From JBNPEO01 sp050490315 (GTDB lineage: Bacteria > Actinomycetota > Actinomycetes > Actinomycetales > Micrococcaceae): 64,000 nt of DNA. How positions within the stretch are numbered: position 1 is the stretch's first letter; each line of letters opens with the position of its first letter. The position numbers and the translations under genes were made by a program. Shown here in pieces: positions 44,896 through 53,087 of this stretch. The stretch lies in NCBI RefSeq assembly GCF_050490315.1, contig NZ_JBNPEO010000001.1, positions 434,001 through 498,000 of the forward strand. The letters are read 5' to 3'. The notes under the pieces are model-generated. The model was not told the origin of the DNA. It made no database searches and saw only the letters and a program-made list of their open reading frames with translations.

Positions 44896-45777
44896 TTAGA
44901 CATATCCCGGCGCTGCGGGAAGCCCTACATATTCCTCGAGGGTTTCGATCCCGCGCAGATGCATAGCTCCGGCTGCTTCGGTTCCGATAAAGCGCAAATG
45001 CCAGGGCTCATAGTAAAAGCCGGTAACGGTGTGCTGCAGCCAAGGGTATCGGACCACAAATCCAAAACGGTAGGCGTTAGCGGCAGCCCAGATGGCAGCC
45101 GGTTGGTCCTTGAATCCAGGGGTAAAAGATGCCAAACCACTGCCGTCGGCGATGTCGAAGGACCAGCCTGTTTGGTGCTCGGAGTACCCCGGCCGTGCAG
45201 AGGCAGTATCCGCACTTGCCTGTCCCCAGGCTGCGACGTATCCGCCGTACAGAATCTGCTGGGAAGCATAAGAACGGTAACCGCTGGCCAAGACCATGGT
45301 GACGCCTGCCAAAGCCGCAGCCTTGAACATGATCTCCGCCGCTCGGGCTGTGGTGGCGTTGAGTAGCGCCAACTCGCCGGAGGCAACGCTTTGGATAGCA
45401 GGCTTCACCAGATCAGCCGGAGCAAAACCGAGGGGAGATAGTGGCCGGTGTTTGTTGACCACCACCCACTGACTCTTTGGATCAGTGAGTGAAAAAGTCC
45501 GACGCGCGGAGGCAGCTGGCGCATTCGGCGCCAGGCCCGCTGTGGGGATCGCCGCCGTCGTACTTTTTGGGACCGTGGTACTGCTGTTGCTGCTTGGGGC
45601 AGAAGAGACCGCCGGGGCAGTCGTTTTGGCCGTGGAAGCCGAAGCGGCAGGGGAGTTGCTGGGACTTACAGACCCCGGCGCTACAGCTGAGTCTTTGGAG
45701 GTGCACGACGTCAAAATGCCGGCGCTTGCGAGAGGCAGGGCAGCCTGCAACAACGTTCTGCGGTTTAGTTTCGCCAA
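44896..45777 (-). CDS. VanY-like D-alanyl-D-alanine carboxypeptidase lipoprotein (M15B)
   Basis: 293 residues. An N-terminal signal ends in the lipobox LTSC (Cys25), followed by a 70-residue Ser/Thr/Ala/Pro linker and a zinc peptidase domain. The M15 zinc and catalytic residues are visible: His201 and Asp208 in SEHQTGWSFD, and Glu257 and His260 in EPWH. It should trim the terminal D-Ala from peptidoglycan stem peptides at the outer membrane face of the cell. The TTG start is 8 bases after coaA. The domain is also found in D,D-dipeptidases and resistance proteins, but there are no vanHAX-type neighbours. Confidence 0.85.
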   Translation of the reverse strand: MAKLNRRTLLQAALPLASAGILTSCTSKDSAVAPGSVSPSNSPAASASTAKTTAPAVSSAPSSNSSTTVPKSTTAAIPTAGLAPNAPAASARRTFSLTDPKSQWVVVNKHRPLSPLGFAPADLVKPAIQSVASGELALLNATTARAAEIMFKAAALAGVTMVLASGYRSYASQQILYGGYVAAWGQASADTASARPGYSEHQTGWSFDIADGSGLASFTPGFKDQPAAIWAAANAYRFGFVVRYPWLQHTVTGFYYEPWHLRFIGTEAAGAMHLRGIETLEEYVGLPAAPGYV

Positions 45778-45785
45778 GGCCGCTT

Positions 45786-46751
45786 TTACACCTTTCGTAA
45801 AAGCATGCGTCGAATCGAATGATCCGAATCCTTAGTCAGGACCAATTGTGCCCTTCCACGCGTGGGCCGGACATTTTCTTCGAGGTTGGGCTCATTGATG
45901 CTCTTCCAGATATCCCGAGCAGTCGTTTCCGCCTCTTCATCATTAAGCGATGCGTAACGATGGAAATAGGACTCGGGCTGGGCGAAGGCAGTGCTGCGCA
46001 ATTTGCGGAAGCGGTCCACATACCACTCTTCGATATACGACGTTTTTGCATCAACGTAAATGGAGAAATCGAAGAAGTCGCTCACCGCAAGACCCTGCCT
46101 ACCGTCCGAACGCGGGCGTGCGGGCGCCAAAACATTAAGCCCCTCAACGATTAAAACGTCAGGACGGCGAACCACAACTTGGCGGTCCGGGACAATGTCA
46201 TAGGTGACGTGTGAGTACCAGGGGGCCGTAACTTCCTCTGCGCCGCCTTTGATTTCGCTCACAAAGCGCAACAGCGCCCGGCGGTCATAGGACTCAGGAA
46301 AGCCCTTTCTGCTGAGTAAATTCCGGCGTCGCAACTCAGCAAGGGGGTAGAGGAAACCATCTGTGGTGACCAACTCAACGTTGGGTGTGCCGGGCCAACG
46401 CCGCAGCATTTCCCGCAGCACACGAGCGATGGTGGATTTACCTACGGCTACGGAACCGGCCACCCCAATCACAAAGGGGGTGCGCTCAGTCTGCTCACCC
46501 AAAAACGTTGTAGTTGCTGAGTGCAAACTGCCCGCAGCCTCTACATATAGGTGAAGTAGGCGTGAGAGAGGGAGGTAAACTTCGCGAACTTCTTTGAGAT
46601 CCAGGGGGTCGCCAAGACCACGAAGCCGAACAATATCCTCTTGGTTAAGCGGTTGCTCCATTTGGGCCGCCAACCGGGACCAGGTTTGGCGATCTAGTTC
46701 GACGAAGGGGGAGGAACCCTCGCCATGGGCCTCGTTCCGGTGCAAAGTCAC
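45786..46751 (-). CDS. coaA: Pantothenate kinase, type I
   Basis: First and rate-controlling step of coenzyme A synthesis (pantothenate to 4'-phosphopantothenate). 321 residues. P-loop GSVAVGKS at 99-106; RRWPGTPNVELVTTDGFLYP and RKGFPESYDRRALLRFV are type I (bacterial) signatures. It starts at GTG 46751, divergent from glmS with 95 bases between. No clear Shine-Dalgarno: GGGAGG is 17 bases away, so a leaderless or near-leaderless start is possible. Confidence 0.95.
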   Translation of the reverse strand: MTLHRNEAHGEGSSPFVELDRQTWSRLAAQMEQPLNQEDIVRLRGLGDPLDLKEVREVYLPLSRLLHLYVEAAGSLHSATTTFLGEQTERTPFVIGVAGSVAVGKSTIARVLREMLRRWPGTPNVELVTTDGFLYPLAELRRRNLLSRKGFPESYDRRALLRFVSEIKGGAEEVTAPWYSHVTYDIVPDRQVVVRRPDVLIVEGLNVLAPARPRSDGRQGLAVSDFFDFSIYVDAKTSYIEEWYVDRFRKLRSTAFAQPESYFHRYASLNDEEAETTARDIWKSINEPNLEENVRPTRGRAQLVLTKDSDHSIRRMLLRKV

Positions 46752-46846
46752 CTAAGAGATTCTGCCCTCCCGGGGCCTGAGAGCGAAATGTGATCCAGGC
46801 AATAGATCCCACGTCCCTTGACTAAGCATGCAGTTACTCTAGGTAC
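46752..46846. promoter_or_regulatory. Divergent coaA-glmS promoter region
   Basis: Holds TTGACT (46818-46823) and TACTCT (46835-46840). The latter is 6 bases before the glmS ATG, which fits a leaderless start, but the spacing to TTGACT (11) is too short, so the promoter is unresolved. The region is too short for a glmS ribozyme, and none is seen. Confidence 0.35.
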
Positions 46847-48739
46847 ATGTGCGGAATTGTGGGATACACCGGCCGAGTAGCCGGCATGGAAAACAAAAGT
46901 CATAAAGCCCTCGATGTAGTCCTCGAAGGACTGCGTAGGCTCGAATACCGCGGGTACGATTCCGCCGGTGTAGCAGTGATTGCCGATGGCACCATTGAGT
47001 CGCGTAAAAAGAGTGGCAAGCTCGCCAATCTTTTGGCAGAACTCGAAGCTGCTCCGATGCCCGAGGCTGTCACCGGCATTGGCCACACTCGCTGGGCGAC
47101 TCACGGTGGACCCACAGATCAGAACGCCCACCCGCACCTGGCGGACGGCGGCAAGCTCGCTATGATCCACAACGGCATCATTGAAAACTTCGCCGAAATT
47201 AAGCTTGAGCTCACCCAAGCCGGAGCAACGTTCCTCTCCGAGACAGACACCGAAGTTGCAGCCGCGCTCCTTGGCAACATCTACCGTCAGATCGTTCAGC
47301 CCGGCAAAGAAGCAGAAGCCCTCACCGAGGCTATGCGCAAGGCCTGCCAGCGGCTTGAAGGAGCCTTTACACTCCTCGCCGTCCATGCCGACGCACCTGA
47401 CCTGGTAGTCGCAGCACGTCGCAACTCACCTCTTGTGGTGGGACTTGGTGACGGCGAAAACTTCCTGGGCTCAGACGTCTCGGGCTTTATTGACTACACG
47501 CGCCGTGCAGTTGAACTGGGCCAGGACCAGATCGTCTCGATCACCCCTGACTCAGTAGAAATCACAGACTTCTTTGGCAACCCGGCTGAGGGCAAGGAAT
47601 ACACGGTCAACTGGGACCCGGCTTCCGCCGAGAAGGATGGCTTCCCGTCCTTTATGGAGAAGGAAATCCACGATCAGCCTGACGCCGTGGCTAAGACCCT
47701 TTTGGGCCGCTCGGACCTCGACGGCAACCTGATCTTGGACGAACTTCGTATTGACCCCGAAGAGCTCAAGAAGGTCAACAAGATCATCGTGTTGGCTTGT
47801 GGTACCTCCGCTTACGCCGGCCAGGTAGCCAAGTACGCCATCGAGCACTGGTGCCGGATCCCCACCGAAGTGGAGCTCTCCCACGAATTCCGGTACCGCG
47901 ATCCGATCGTTGACGCGAACACTCTGATCGTTTCCATCAGCCAGTCCGGTGAGACCATGGATACCCTGATGGCAGTCCGTTACGCCCGCGAACAGGGCGC
48001 AAAAACGGTTTCCATCTGTAACACCAACGGCTCCACCATCCCGCGCGAATCTGACGCCGTGTTATACACACACGCCGGCCCGGAAATTGCTGTGGCTTCC
48101 ACCAAGGCATTCTTGGCTCAAATCACGGCTGCTTACCTCTTGGGTCTGTACTTGGCTCAATTGCGTGGCAACAAGTTCAAGGGTGAAATCCGCGACATCC
48201 TCGCAGACCTGAACAAGATCCCGGCCAAGATTCAGAACATCTTGGACAACGAATCAGTGATCCAGGATCTGGGTCGCGAAATGGCCGAGGCCAAGTCGGT
48301 TCTGTTCTTGGGCCGCCACGTTGGGTTCCCGGTAGCTATGGAAGGCGCACTCAAGCTCAAGGAGCTCGCCTACATTCACGCTGAAGGCTTTGCTGCAGGC
48401 GAGCTCAAGCACGGTCCTATTGCCTTGATCGAAGAGGGCCAACCGGTCTTTGTGGTTGTTCCTTCACCGCGTGGACGTGACTCGCTGCACGCCAAGGTAG
48501 TTTCCAACATTCAGGAAGTCCGCGCTCGCGGTGCCAAGACCATCGTGATCGCTGAAGAAGGCGACGAAGCGGTCAAGGCCTACGCCGAGTACGTTTTCTA
48601 CGTGCCGGAGACCCCCACCTTGTTGGCACCGTTGTTGACCACCGTTCCGTTGCAGATTTTCGCGGCAGCGTTGGCCACAGCGAAGGGCTACGACGTCGAT
48701 CAGCCGCGTAACCTCGCCAAGAGCGTCACCGTAGAATAA
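46847..48739 (+). CDS. glmS: Glutamine-fructose-6-phosphate transaminase (isomerising)
   Basis: Makes glucosamine-6-phosphate from fructose-6-phosphate and glutamine, feeding UDP-GlcNAc. 630 residues: an N-terminal glutaminase domain with catalytic Cys2 (MCGIVGYTGR) and GHTRWATHG; then two SIS sugar-binding domains (ACGTSAYAG, SISQSGETMDT, AEGFAAGELKHGPIALIE) and the C-terminal NLAKSVTVE. The need for Cys2 fixes the ATG. acpS begins 4 bases after the stop. Confidence 0.97.
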   Translation: MCGIVGYTGRVAGMENKSHKALDVVLEGLRRLEYRGYDSAGVAVIADGTIESRKKSGKLANLLAELEAAPMPEAVTGIGHTRWATHGGPTDQNAHPHLADGGKLAMIHNGIIENFAEIKLELTQAGATFLSETDTEVAAALLGNIYRQIVQPGKEAEALTEAMRKACQRLEGAFTLLAVHADAPDLVVAARRNSPLVVGLGDGENFLGSDVSGFIDYTRRAVELGQDQIVSITPDSVEITDFFGNPAEGKEYTVNWDPASAEKDGFPSFMEKEIHDQPDAVAKTLLGRSDLDGNLILDELRIDPEELKKVNKIIVLACGTSAYAGQVAKYAIEHWCRIPTEVELSHEFRYRDPIVDANTLIVSISQSGETMDTLMAVRYAREQGAKTVSICNTNGSTIPRESDAVLYTHAGPEIAVASTKAFLAQITAAYLLGLYLAQLRGNKFKGEIRDILADLNKIPAKIQNILDNESVIQDLGREMAEAKSVLFLGRHVGFPVAMEGALKLKELAYIHAEGFAAGELKHGPIALIEEGQPVFVVVPSPRGRDSLHAKVVSNIQEVRARGAKTIVIAEEGDEAVKAYAEYVFYVPETPTLLAPLLTTVPLQIFAAALATAKGYDVDQPRNLAKSVTVE

Positions 48740-48743
48740 GCCC

Positions 48744-49091
48744 ATGATTGTTGGCGTTGGTGTAGACGTAGTAGACATTGAGCGGTTCGGCCGGCAGCTG
48801 GAGCGCACTCCAGGTCTGCGGGACAGACTTTTTGTTCCGGCAGAGCGAGAGCTCAACACACGATCTCTTGCGGCCCGGTTCGCTGCCAAAGAGGCAGTGG
48901 CCAAGGTCCTTGGCGCTCCAGCCGGTATGAACTGGCAGGACTGCTGGATTGGCCTCGACGAGCACGGTCCCACCGTTCAGGTCAAGGACACGGTGCTCGC
49001 AGTGGCTGACGCCAAGGGCATCAAACGCTGGCACTTATCCATGAGTCACGACGGCGGGATCGCCACAGCCATGGTGGTGGCCGAGTCCTAG
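48744..49091 (+). CDS. acpS: Holo-[acyl-carrier-protein] synthase
   Basis: Transfers phosphopantetheine from CoA to acyl carrier protein. 115 residues; magnesium ligands Asp8 (GVDVVDIERF) and Glu50 (ARFAAKEAVAKVLG). Located between glmS and nnr, a common actinobacterial arrangement. The start has no Shine-Dalgarno but lies 4 bases after the glmS stop, so it is probably translated by coupling. CoA for its reaction comes from the pathway that the nearby coaA starts. Confidence 0.95.
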   Translation: MIVGVGVDVVDIERFGRQLERTPGLRDRLFVPAERELNTRSLAARFAAKEAVAKVLGAPAGMNWQDCWIGLDEHGPTVQVKDTVLAVADAKGIKRWHLSMSHDGGIATAMVVAES

Positions 49092-49113
49092 GCTCGGCTT
49101 CCACAACAACGCC

Positions 49114-50745
49114 ATGATTAGCGCCCATTCCGGAGCCCAGATTCGCGAGGCAGAACGCCCGCTACTGGACTCCGGGATGGGCGCTGTTCTTATGAGCCGG
49201 GCCTCCTATGGCCTAGCTTCCGCCATTGTGTCTGAGCTGCGTTCCCGCGGCGAACGGCTTTATGGCTGCTCGGTCACTGTTCTAGCTGGCAAGGGCAACA
49301 ATGGCGGGGACGGGCTTTTCGCCGCCGCTCTGTTAGCGCGCCGGGGAATGCGTACGACGGCGGTACTCACCGCAGCTGTAGCTCACGCTGAGGCGCTGGG
49401 CGCCTTTGAACGGGCCGGCGGCAGAGTGCTCCGCCTAGCCGAGAACAACATGTCCGAAGCCGTCCACGCTGCCTGCTCCGCCGTCGTTCTAATCGACGCT
49501 GTGCTGGGCACCGGGGCTATTGGTGGGCTCCGCGGCTCTGCGGCGGAGCTGGTCCATCGCATCAGCGAGGGGCGCTGGACGGGGGAGCAGCGCCTAACTA
49601 GGGTGCGTCCCGGCTTAGTGGTGGCGTGCGACCTGCCCAGTGGTGTTGATGCGGACACCGGTCAGTTGCATTCGCCCGTGCTGGGTGCAGACCTCACTGT
49701 CACCTTTGGCGCCGCAAAAATCGGCCTATTGTGCGATCCCGGAGCCGGGGCCGCCGGGCATGTTGAAACAGTAAAAATTGGCATCGAACAAGGGTTACCC
49801 ACTGCAGAACTGCGTCGGCTCGAAACTGCAGACCTCGCTGCGCTTTTGCCAGCTCCGTCCCGGCGGGCCCACAAATACAGCCGTGGCGTCCTTGGAATTG
49901 TGGCTGGCTCCGCCGAATACCCCGGTGCAGGAGTCTTAGCTTGCCAGGCTGCGCTCGCTGCGGGGGCGGGAATGATCCGATATCTCGGCCCGCCGGAGGT
50001 AGGTGCGTTAGTCCAACAATCCTGCCCTGAAGTGGTGCTTGGTCATCCGGACGTTGCGCAGAATCACGTACAGGCCTGGCTGGTAGGCCCCGGGGTCAGC
50101 GGGGACGAACAACTTGACCGTTGTGCCGCAGCCTTGGAGACTGACGTTCCAGTGGTGGTAGACGCTGCCGCCCTGCCCAAACTCCCCAAGGACCTGACAC
50201 CAAATGTGGTTCTGACCCCACACGCCGGCGAACTAGCCGCCATTTTCACCCACCGTGGGCTGGAAATCAGCCGAGAACAAGTGGAAGCTGGAACCTTTGA
50301 AGCCGCACAGCACGCGGCTGGACTCTTTGGAGCAACGGTGTTGCTCAAAGGGGCAGCTACCGTTATTGCGACGCCCGCCGGAAGTAACTTCAGCCAGAGC
50401 GAAGGAACCTCCTGGCTGGGAACGGCGGGCAGCGGGGACGTGCTGGCCGGAATTCTGGGTGCCTTGTTGGCACAGTTGGGCCACAACAACGAACAGGTAC
50501 TCGAAGACTTTGCAGGCCACGGGATCGAAGCTAGCGATACCTGGGCGGCGATTGCCTCCATGGCGGCCAGCCTTCATGGGCGCGCCGGACGTATTGCTGC
50601 AGGAGTCGGCGTCGGACGTTCTAGAAACTCTAGTGCGGGACCTGGACGCGTTGAACTCCACGGTGGTGCCCCGCTACACGCCACGGACATCGTCAAGGCC
50701 GTCCCAGAAGCATGGCGCGACATCCTCAACGAATCCACGCTGTAA
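49114..50745 (+). CDS. nnr: Bifunctional NAD(P)H-hydrate epimerase / ADP-dependent dehydratase
   Basis: Repairs hydrated NADH and NADPH. 543 residues with two domains: an N-terminal YjeF epimerase (AGKGNNGGDGLFAAALLARRGM, then ACDLPSGVDADTG) and a C-terminal ribokinase-like dehydratase (YSRGVLGIVAGSAEYPGAGVLA, TPHAGELAAIF, and GTAGSGDVLAGILGALLAQ near the end). The ATG lies 22 bases after acpS. Confidence 0.93.
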   Translation: MISAHSGAQIREAERPLLDSGMGAVLMSRASYGLASAIVSELRSRGERLYGCSVTVLAGKGNNGGDGLFAAALLARRGMRTTAVLTAAVAHAEALGAFERAGGRVLRLAENNMSEAVHAACSAVVLIDAVLGTGAIGGLRGSAAELVHRISEGRWTGEQRLTRVRPGLVVACDLPSGVDADTGQLHSPVLGADLTVTFGAAKIGLLCDPGAGAAGHVETVKIGIEQGLPTAELRRLETADLAALLPAPSRRAHKYSRGVLGIVAGSAEYPGAGVLACQAALAAGAGMIRYLGPPEVGALVQQSCPEVVLGHPDVAQNHVQAWLVGPGVSGDEQLDRCAAALETDVPVVVDAAALPKLPKDLTPNVVLTPHAGELAAIFTHRGLEISREQVEAGTFEAAQHAAGLFGATVLLKGAATVIATPAGSNFSQSEGTSWLGTAGSGDVLAGILGALLAQLGHNNEQVLEDFAGHGIEASDTWAAIASMAASLHGRAGRIAAGVGVGRSRNSSAGPGRVELHGGAPLHATDIVKAVPEAWRDILNESTL

Positions 50746-50888
50746 CGAACAAGAGCTAGTCACACAAATGTCACTTGCACTGGTTAGTGTGGAGGCAGAA
50801 CCGCAGCCGCGCGGTGCTGCTGCGCACCGGGATGTGGTGGCGGGGTCATGATTTATCAACGCTGCGGTTAAACAACAAGGGAGCAAAA

Positions 50889-53087
50889 ATGGAAATCTGG
50901 CCCGGAACGGCATATCCGCTGGGAGCCACCTTTGACGGAACCGGCACCAACTTTGCCTTGTTTAGTGAGCACGCCGAGAAAGTAGAGCTGTGCCTGATCG
51001 CGGCAGATGGGTCCGAAGAACGGATCGAATTGCGTGAAGTGGACGGCTACGTATGGCACTGCTACCTCCCGCAGGTCCAGCCCGGGCAACTGTACGGCTA
51101 CCGCGTCCACGGCCCCTACGATCCCGCCTCGGGAAACCGGTTCAACGCCAACAAGCTGCTCCTGGACCCCTACGCGAAAGCCGTTCACGGTCAGATTGAC
51201 TGGGACCCGGCACTGTTTTCTTACAACTTGGGAGACCCGAGTTCACGGAACGATGCCGACTCGGCACCGCACATGATGCTCGGTGTGGTGATCAACCCGT
51301 TCTTCGAATGGTCAGGGGACCAGCAGCTCCGCATTCCGTACCACAAGTCAGTAATTTACGAGGCTCATGTGAAGGGCCTCACCCAATTGCACCCTGAGGT
51401 TCCCGAGGATCAACGTGGAACCTACGCTGGTGTGGCTCACCCCTCGGTGATCGCGCACTTGCAGAAGCTGGGGATCACAGCAATTGAGCTGATGCCGGTT
51501 CACCAGTTCGTCAATGACGGCACCCTTCAGGACAAGGGGCTGAGTAACTACTGGGGGTACAACACCATCGGTTTCTTTGCCCCGCACAACAGCTACAGCT
51601 CCACGGGGGACACCGGCCAGCAGGTTCAGGACTTCAAAGCCATGGTGCGCTCCCTGCATAAGGCCGGCATCGAAGTCATCTTGGACGTGGTCTACAACCA
51701 CACCGCCGAGGGAAACCACCTTGGCCCCACGCTGTCCTTCAAAGGCATCGATAACGCCGCGTACTACCGGCTGACCGATGAAGACAAGCAGTACTACATG
51801 GACTACACGGGCACCGGTAACTCCCTCAACGTCCGCCAGCCGCACTCCTTGCAACTCTTGATGGACTCGCTGCGCTACTGGGTCACCGAGATGCACGTGG
51901 ACGGTTTCCGCTTTGACCTGGCCTCCACTTTGGCCCGCGAGTTCTACGATGTGGACAAACTCTCCACCTTCTTTGAACTCATCCAGCAGGACCCGGTAGT
52001 TTCTCAGGTCAAGCTCATTGCCGAACCGTGGGACGTTGGCCCCGGCGGTTACCAAGTGGGTAACTTCCCGCCGCAATGGACGGAATGGAACGGCAAATAC
52101 CGCGACACTGTCCGCGACTTCTGGCGGGGAGAACCGTCCACACTGGGCGAATTTGCCTCCCGTATCACCGGTTCGGCTGACCTCTACGAGCACTCCGGCC
52201 GCCGTCCCGTCGCCTCGATCAACTTCGTCACCGCCCACGATGGGTTTACGCTTGCTGACCTAGTTTCCTATAACGAGAAACACAATGAAGCCAACGGCGA
52301 GGGAAATAACGACGGCGAATCCCACAACCGTTCGTGGAACTGCGGAGCGGAGGGGCCTACTGAGGACCCTGCCGTCCTTGCGCTGCGAGCTCGCCAACAA
52401 CGCAACTTCTTAGCCACCACTTTGCTCTCGCAGGGTGTGCCCATGGTGTTGCACGGTGATGAGTTGGGCCGCACCCAACAGGGAAACAACAACGGTTACT
52501 GCCAAGACTCAGAACTGACCTGGATCAACTGGGAAACTCAGGACCAACCGCTCGTGGAATTTACCGCAGCAGTTACCACGCTCCGCGCTAAGCACCCCAC
52601 ATTCCGCCGTAGCCGCTTCTTTGATGGCCGGCCCGTGTCCCGTGGTGAAGGCGAACCTTTGCCGGACATTGTCTGGCTGGACGTTGATGCCAGTCCCATG
52701 AAACCCGAGGACTGGGATAGTGGCTTTGGCCGTTCCGTAGGCGTTTTCCTCAACGGGGACGGCATTCATGGCCGCGATTCACGGGGACGTCGAATTACGG
52801 ACGTGAACTTCCTGCTCTTTTTCAACGCCCATGACGACACCGTTGAATTCACCATCCCTGCGGACGAATACGCATCAGAGTGGGACATGGTCATCGACAC
52901 GGCGGGTGAGGGAGCTGACTCCGGGCCCGTTGCCGCCGGAGCTAAGGTCCCGGTTCATGCCAAAGCCATGGTGGTCCTTCGAGCTCACACCGAGCCCGTG
53001 TCCGAAGCCGGCCACACGGTGGCGGCATCACTAGCAGCACTGTCCAACGCCGCGGCGAACGACGAAGAAGGAGACACCGGGGCATGA
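50889..53087 (+). CDS. treX: Glycogen debranching enzyme, TreX/GlgX type
   Basis: Hydrolyses alpha-1,6 branches of glycogen or limit dextrin (GH13 isoamylase family). 732 residues. An N-terminal CBM48-like domain (YPLGATFDGTGTNFALFSEHAEKVEL) precedes the barrel. The nucleophile is Asp343 (DGFRFDLAS), the acid/base Glu379 (IAEPWD), with NFVTAHDGFTLADLVSYN later. The ATG at 50889 has AAGGGAG upstream; a longer frame from 50775 lies in non-coding DNA. It overlaps treY, forming treX-treY-treZ, so TreX rather than a glycogen-only GlgX is the preferred name. Confidence 0.93.
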   Translation: MEIWPGTAYPLGATFDGTGTNFALFSEHAEKVELCLIAADGSEERIELREVDGYVWHCYLPQVQPGQLYGYRVHGPYDPASGNRFNANKLLLDPYAKAVHGQIDWDPALFSYNLGDPSSRNDADSAPHMMLGVVINPFFEWSGDQQLRIPYHKSVIYEAHVKGLTQLHPEVPEDQRGTYAGVAHPSVIAHLQKLGITAIELMPVHQFVNDGTLQDKGLSNYWGYNTIGFFAPHNSYSSTGDTGQQVQDFKAMVRSLHKAGIEVILDVVYNHTAEGNHLGPTLSFKGIDNAAYYRLTDEDKQYYMDYTGTGNSLNVRQPHSLQLLMDSLRYWVTEMHVDGFRFDLASTLAREFYDVDKLSTFFELIQQDPVVSQVKLIAEPWDVGPGGYQVGNFPPQWTEWNGKYRDTVRDFWRGEPSTLGEFASRITGSADLYEHSGRRPVASINFVTAHDGFTLADLVSYNEKHNEANGEGNNDGESHNRSWNCGAEGPTEDPAVLALRARQQRNFLATTLLSQGVPMVLHGDELGRTQQGNNNGYCQDSELTWINWETQDQPLVEFTAAVTTLRAKHPTFRRSRFFDGRPVSRGEGEPLPDIVWLDVDASPMKPEDWDSGFGRSVGVFLNGDGIHGRDSRGRRITDVNFLLFFNAHDDTVEFTIPADEYASEWDMVIDTAGEGADSGPVAAGAKVPVHAKAMVVLRAHTEPVSEAGHTVAASLAALSNAAANDEEGDTGA

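Noticed and set aside
44896..45777. Vancomycin-resistance cassette
   Set aside because: The VanY-like domain stands alone; no vanH, vanA/B ligase, vanX or VanRS pair nearby. It is more likely ordinary wall maintenance.
45485..45835. Forward-strand frame opposite the VanY-like linker
   Set aside because: Arises from the low-complexity Ser/Thr/Ala linker read on the other strand.
46752..46846. glmS ribozyme upstream of glmS
   Set aside because: The gap is only 95 bases, carries divergent promoters and lacks the ribozyme core; the element is mainly known from Firmicutes.
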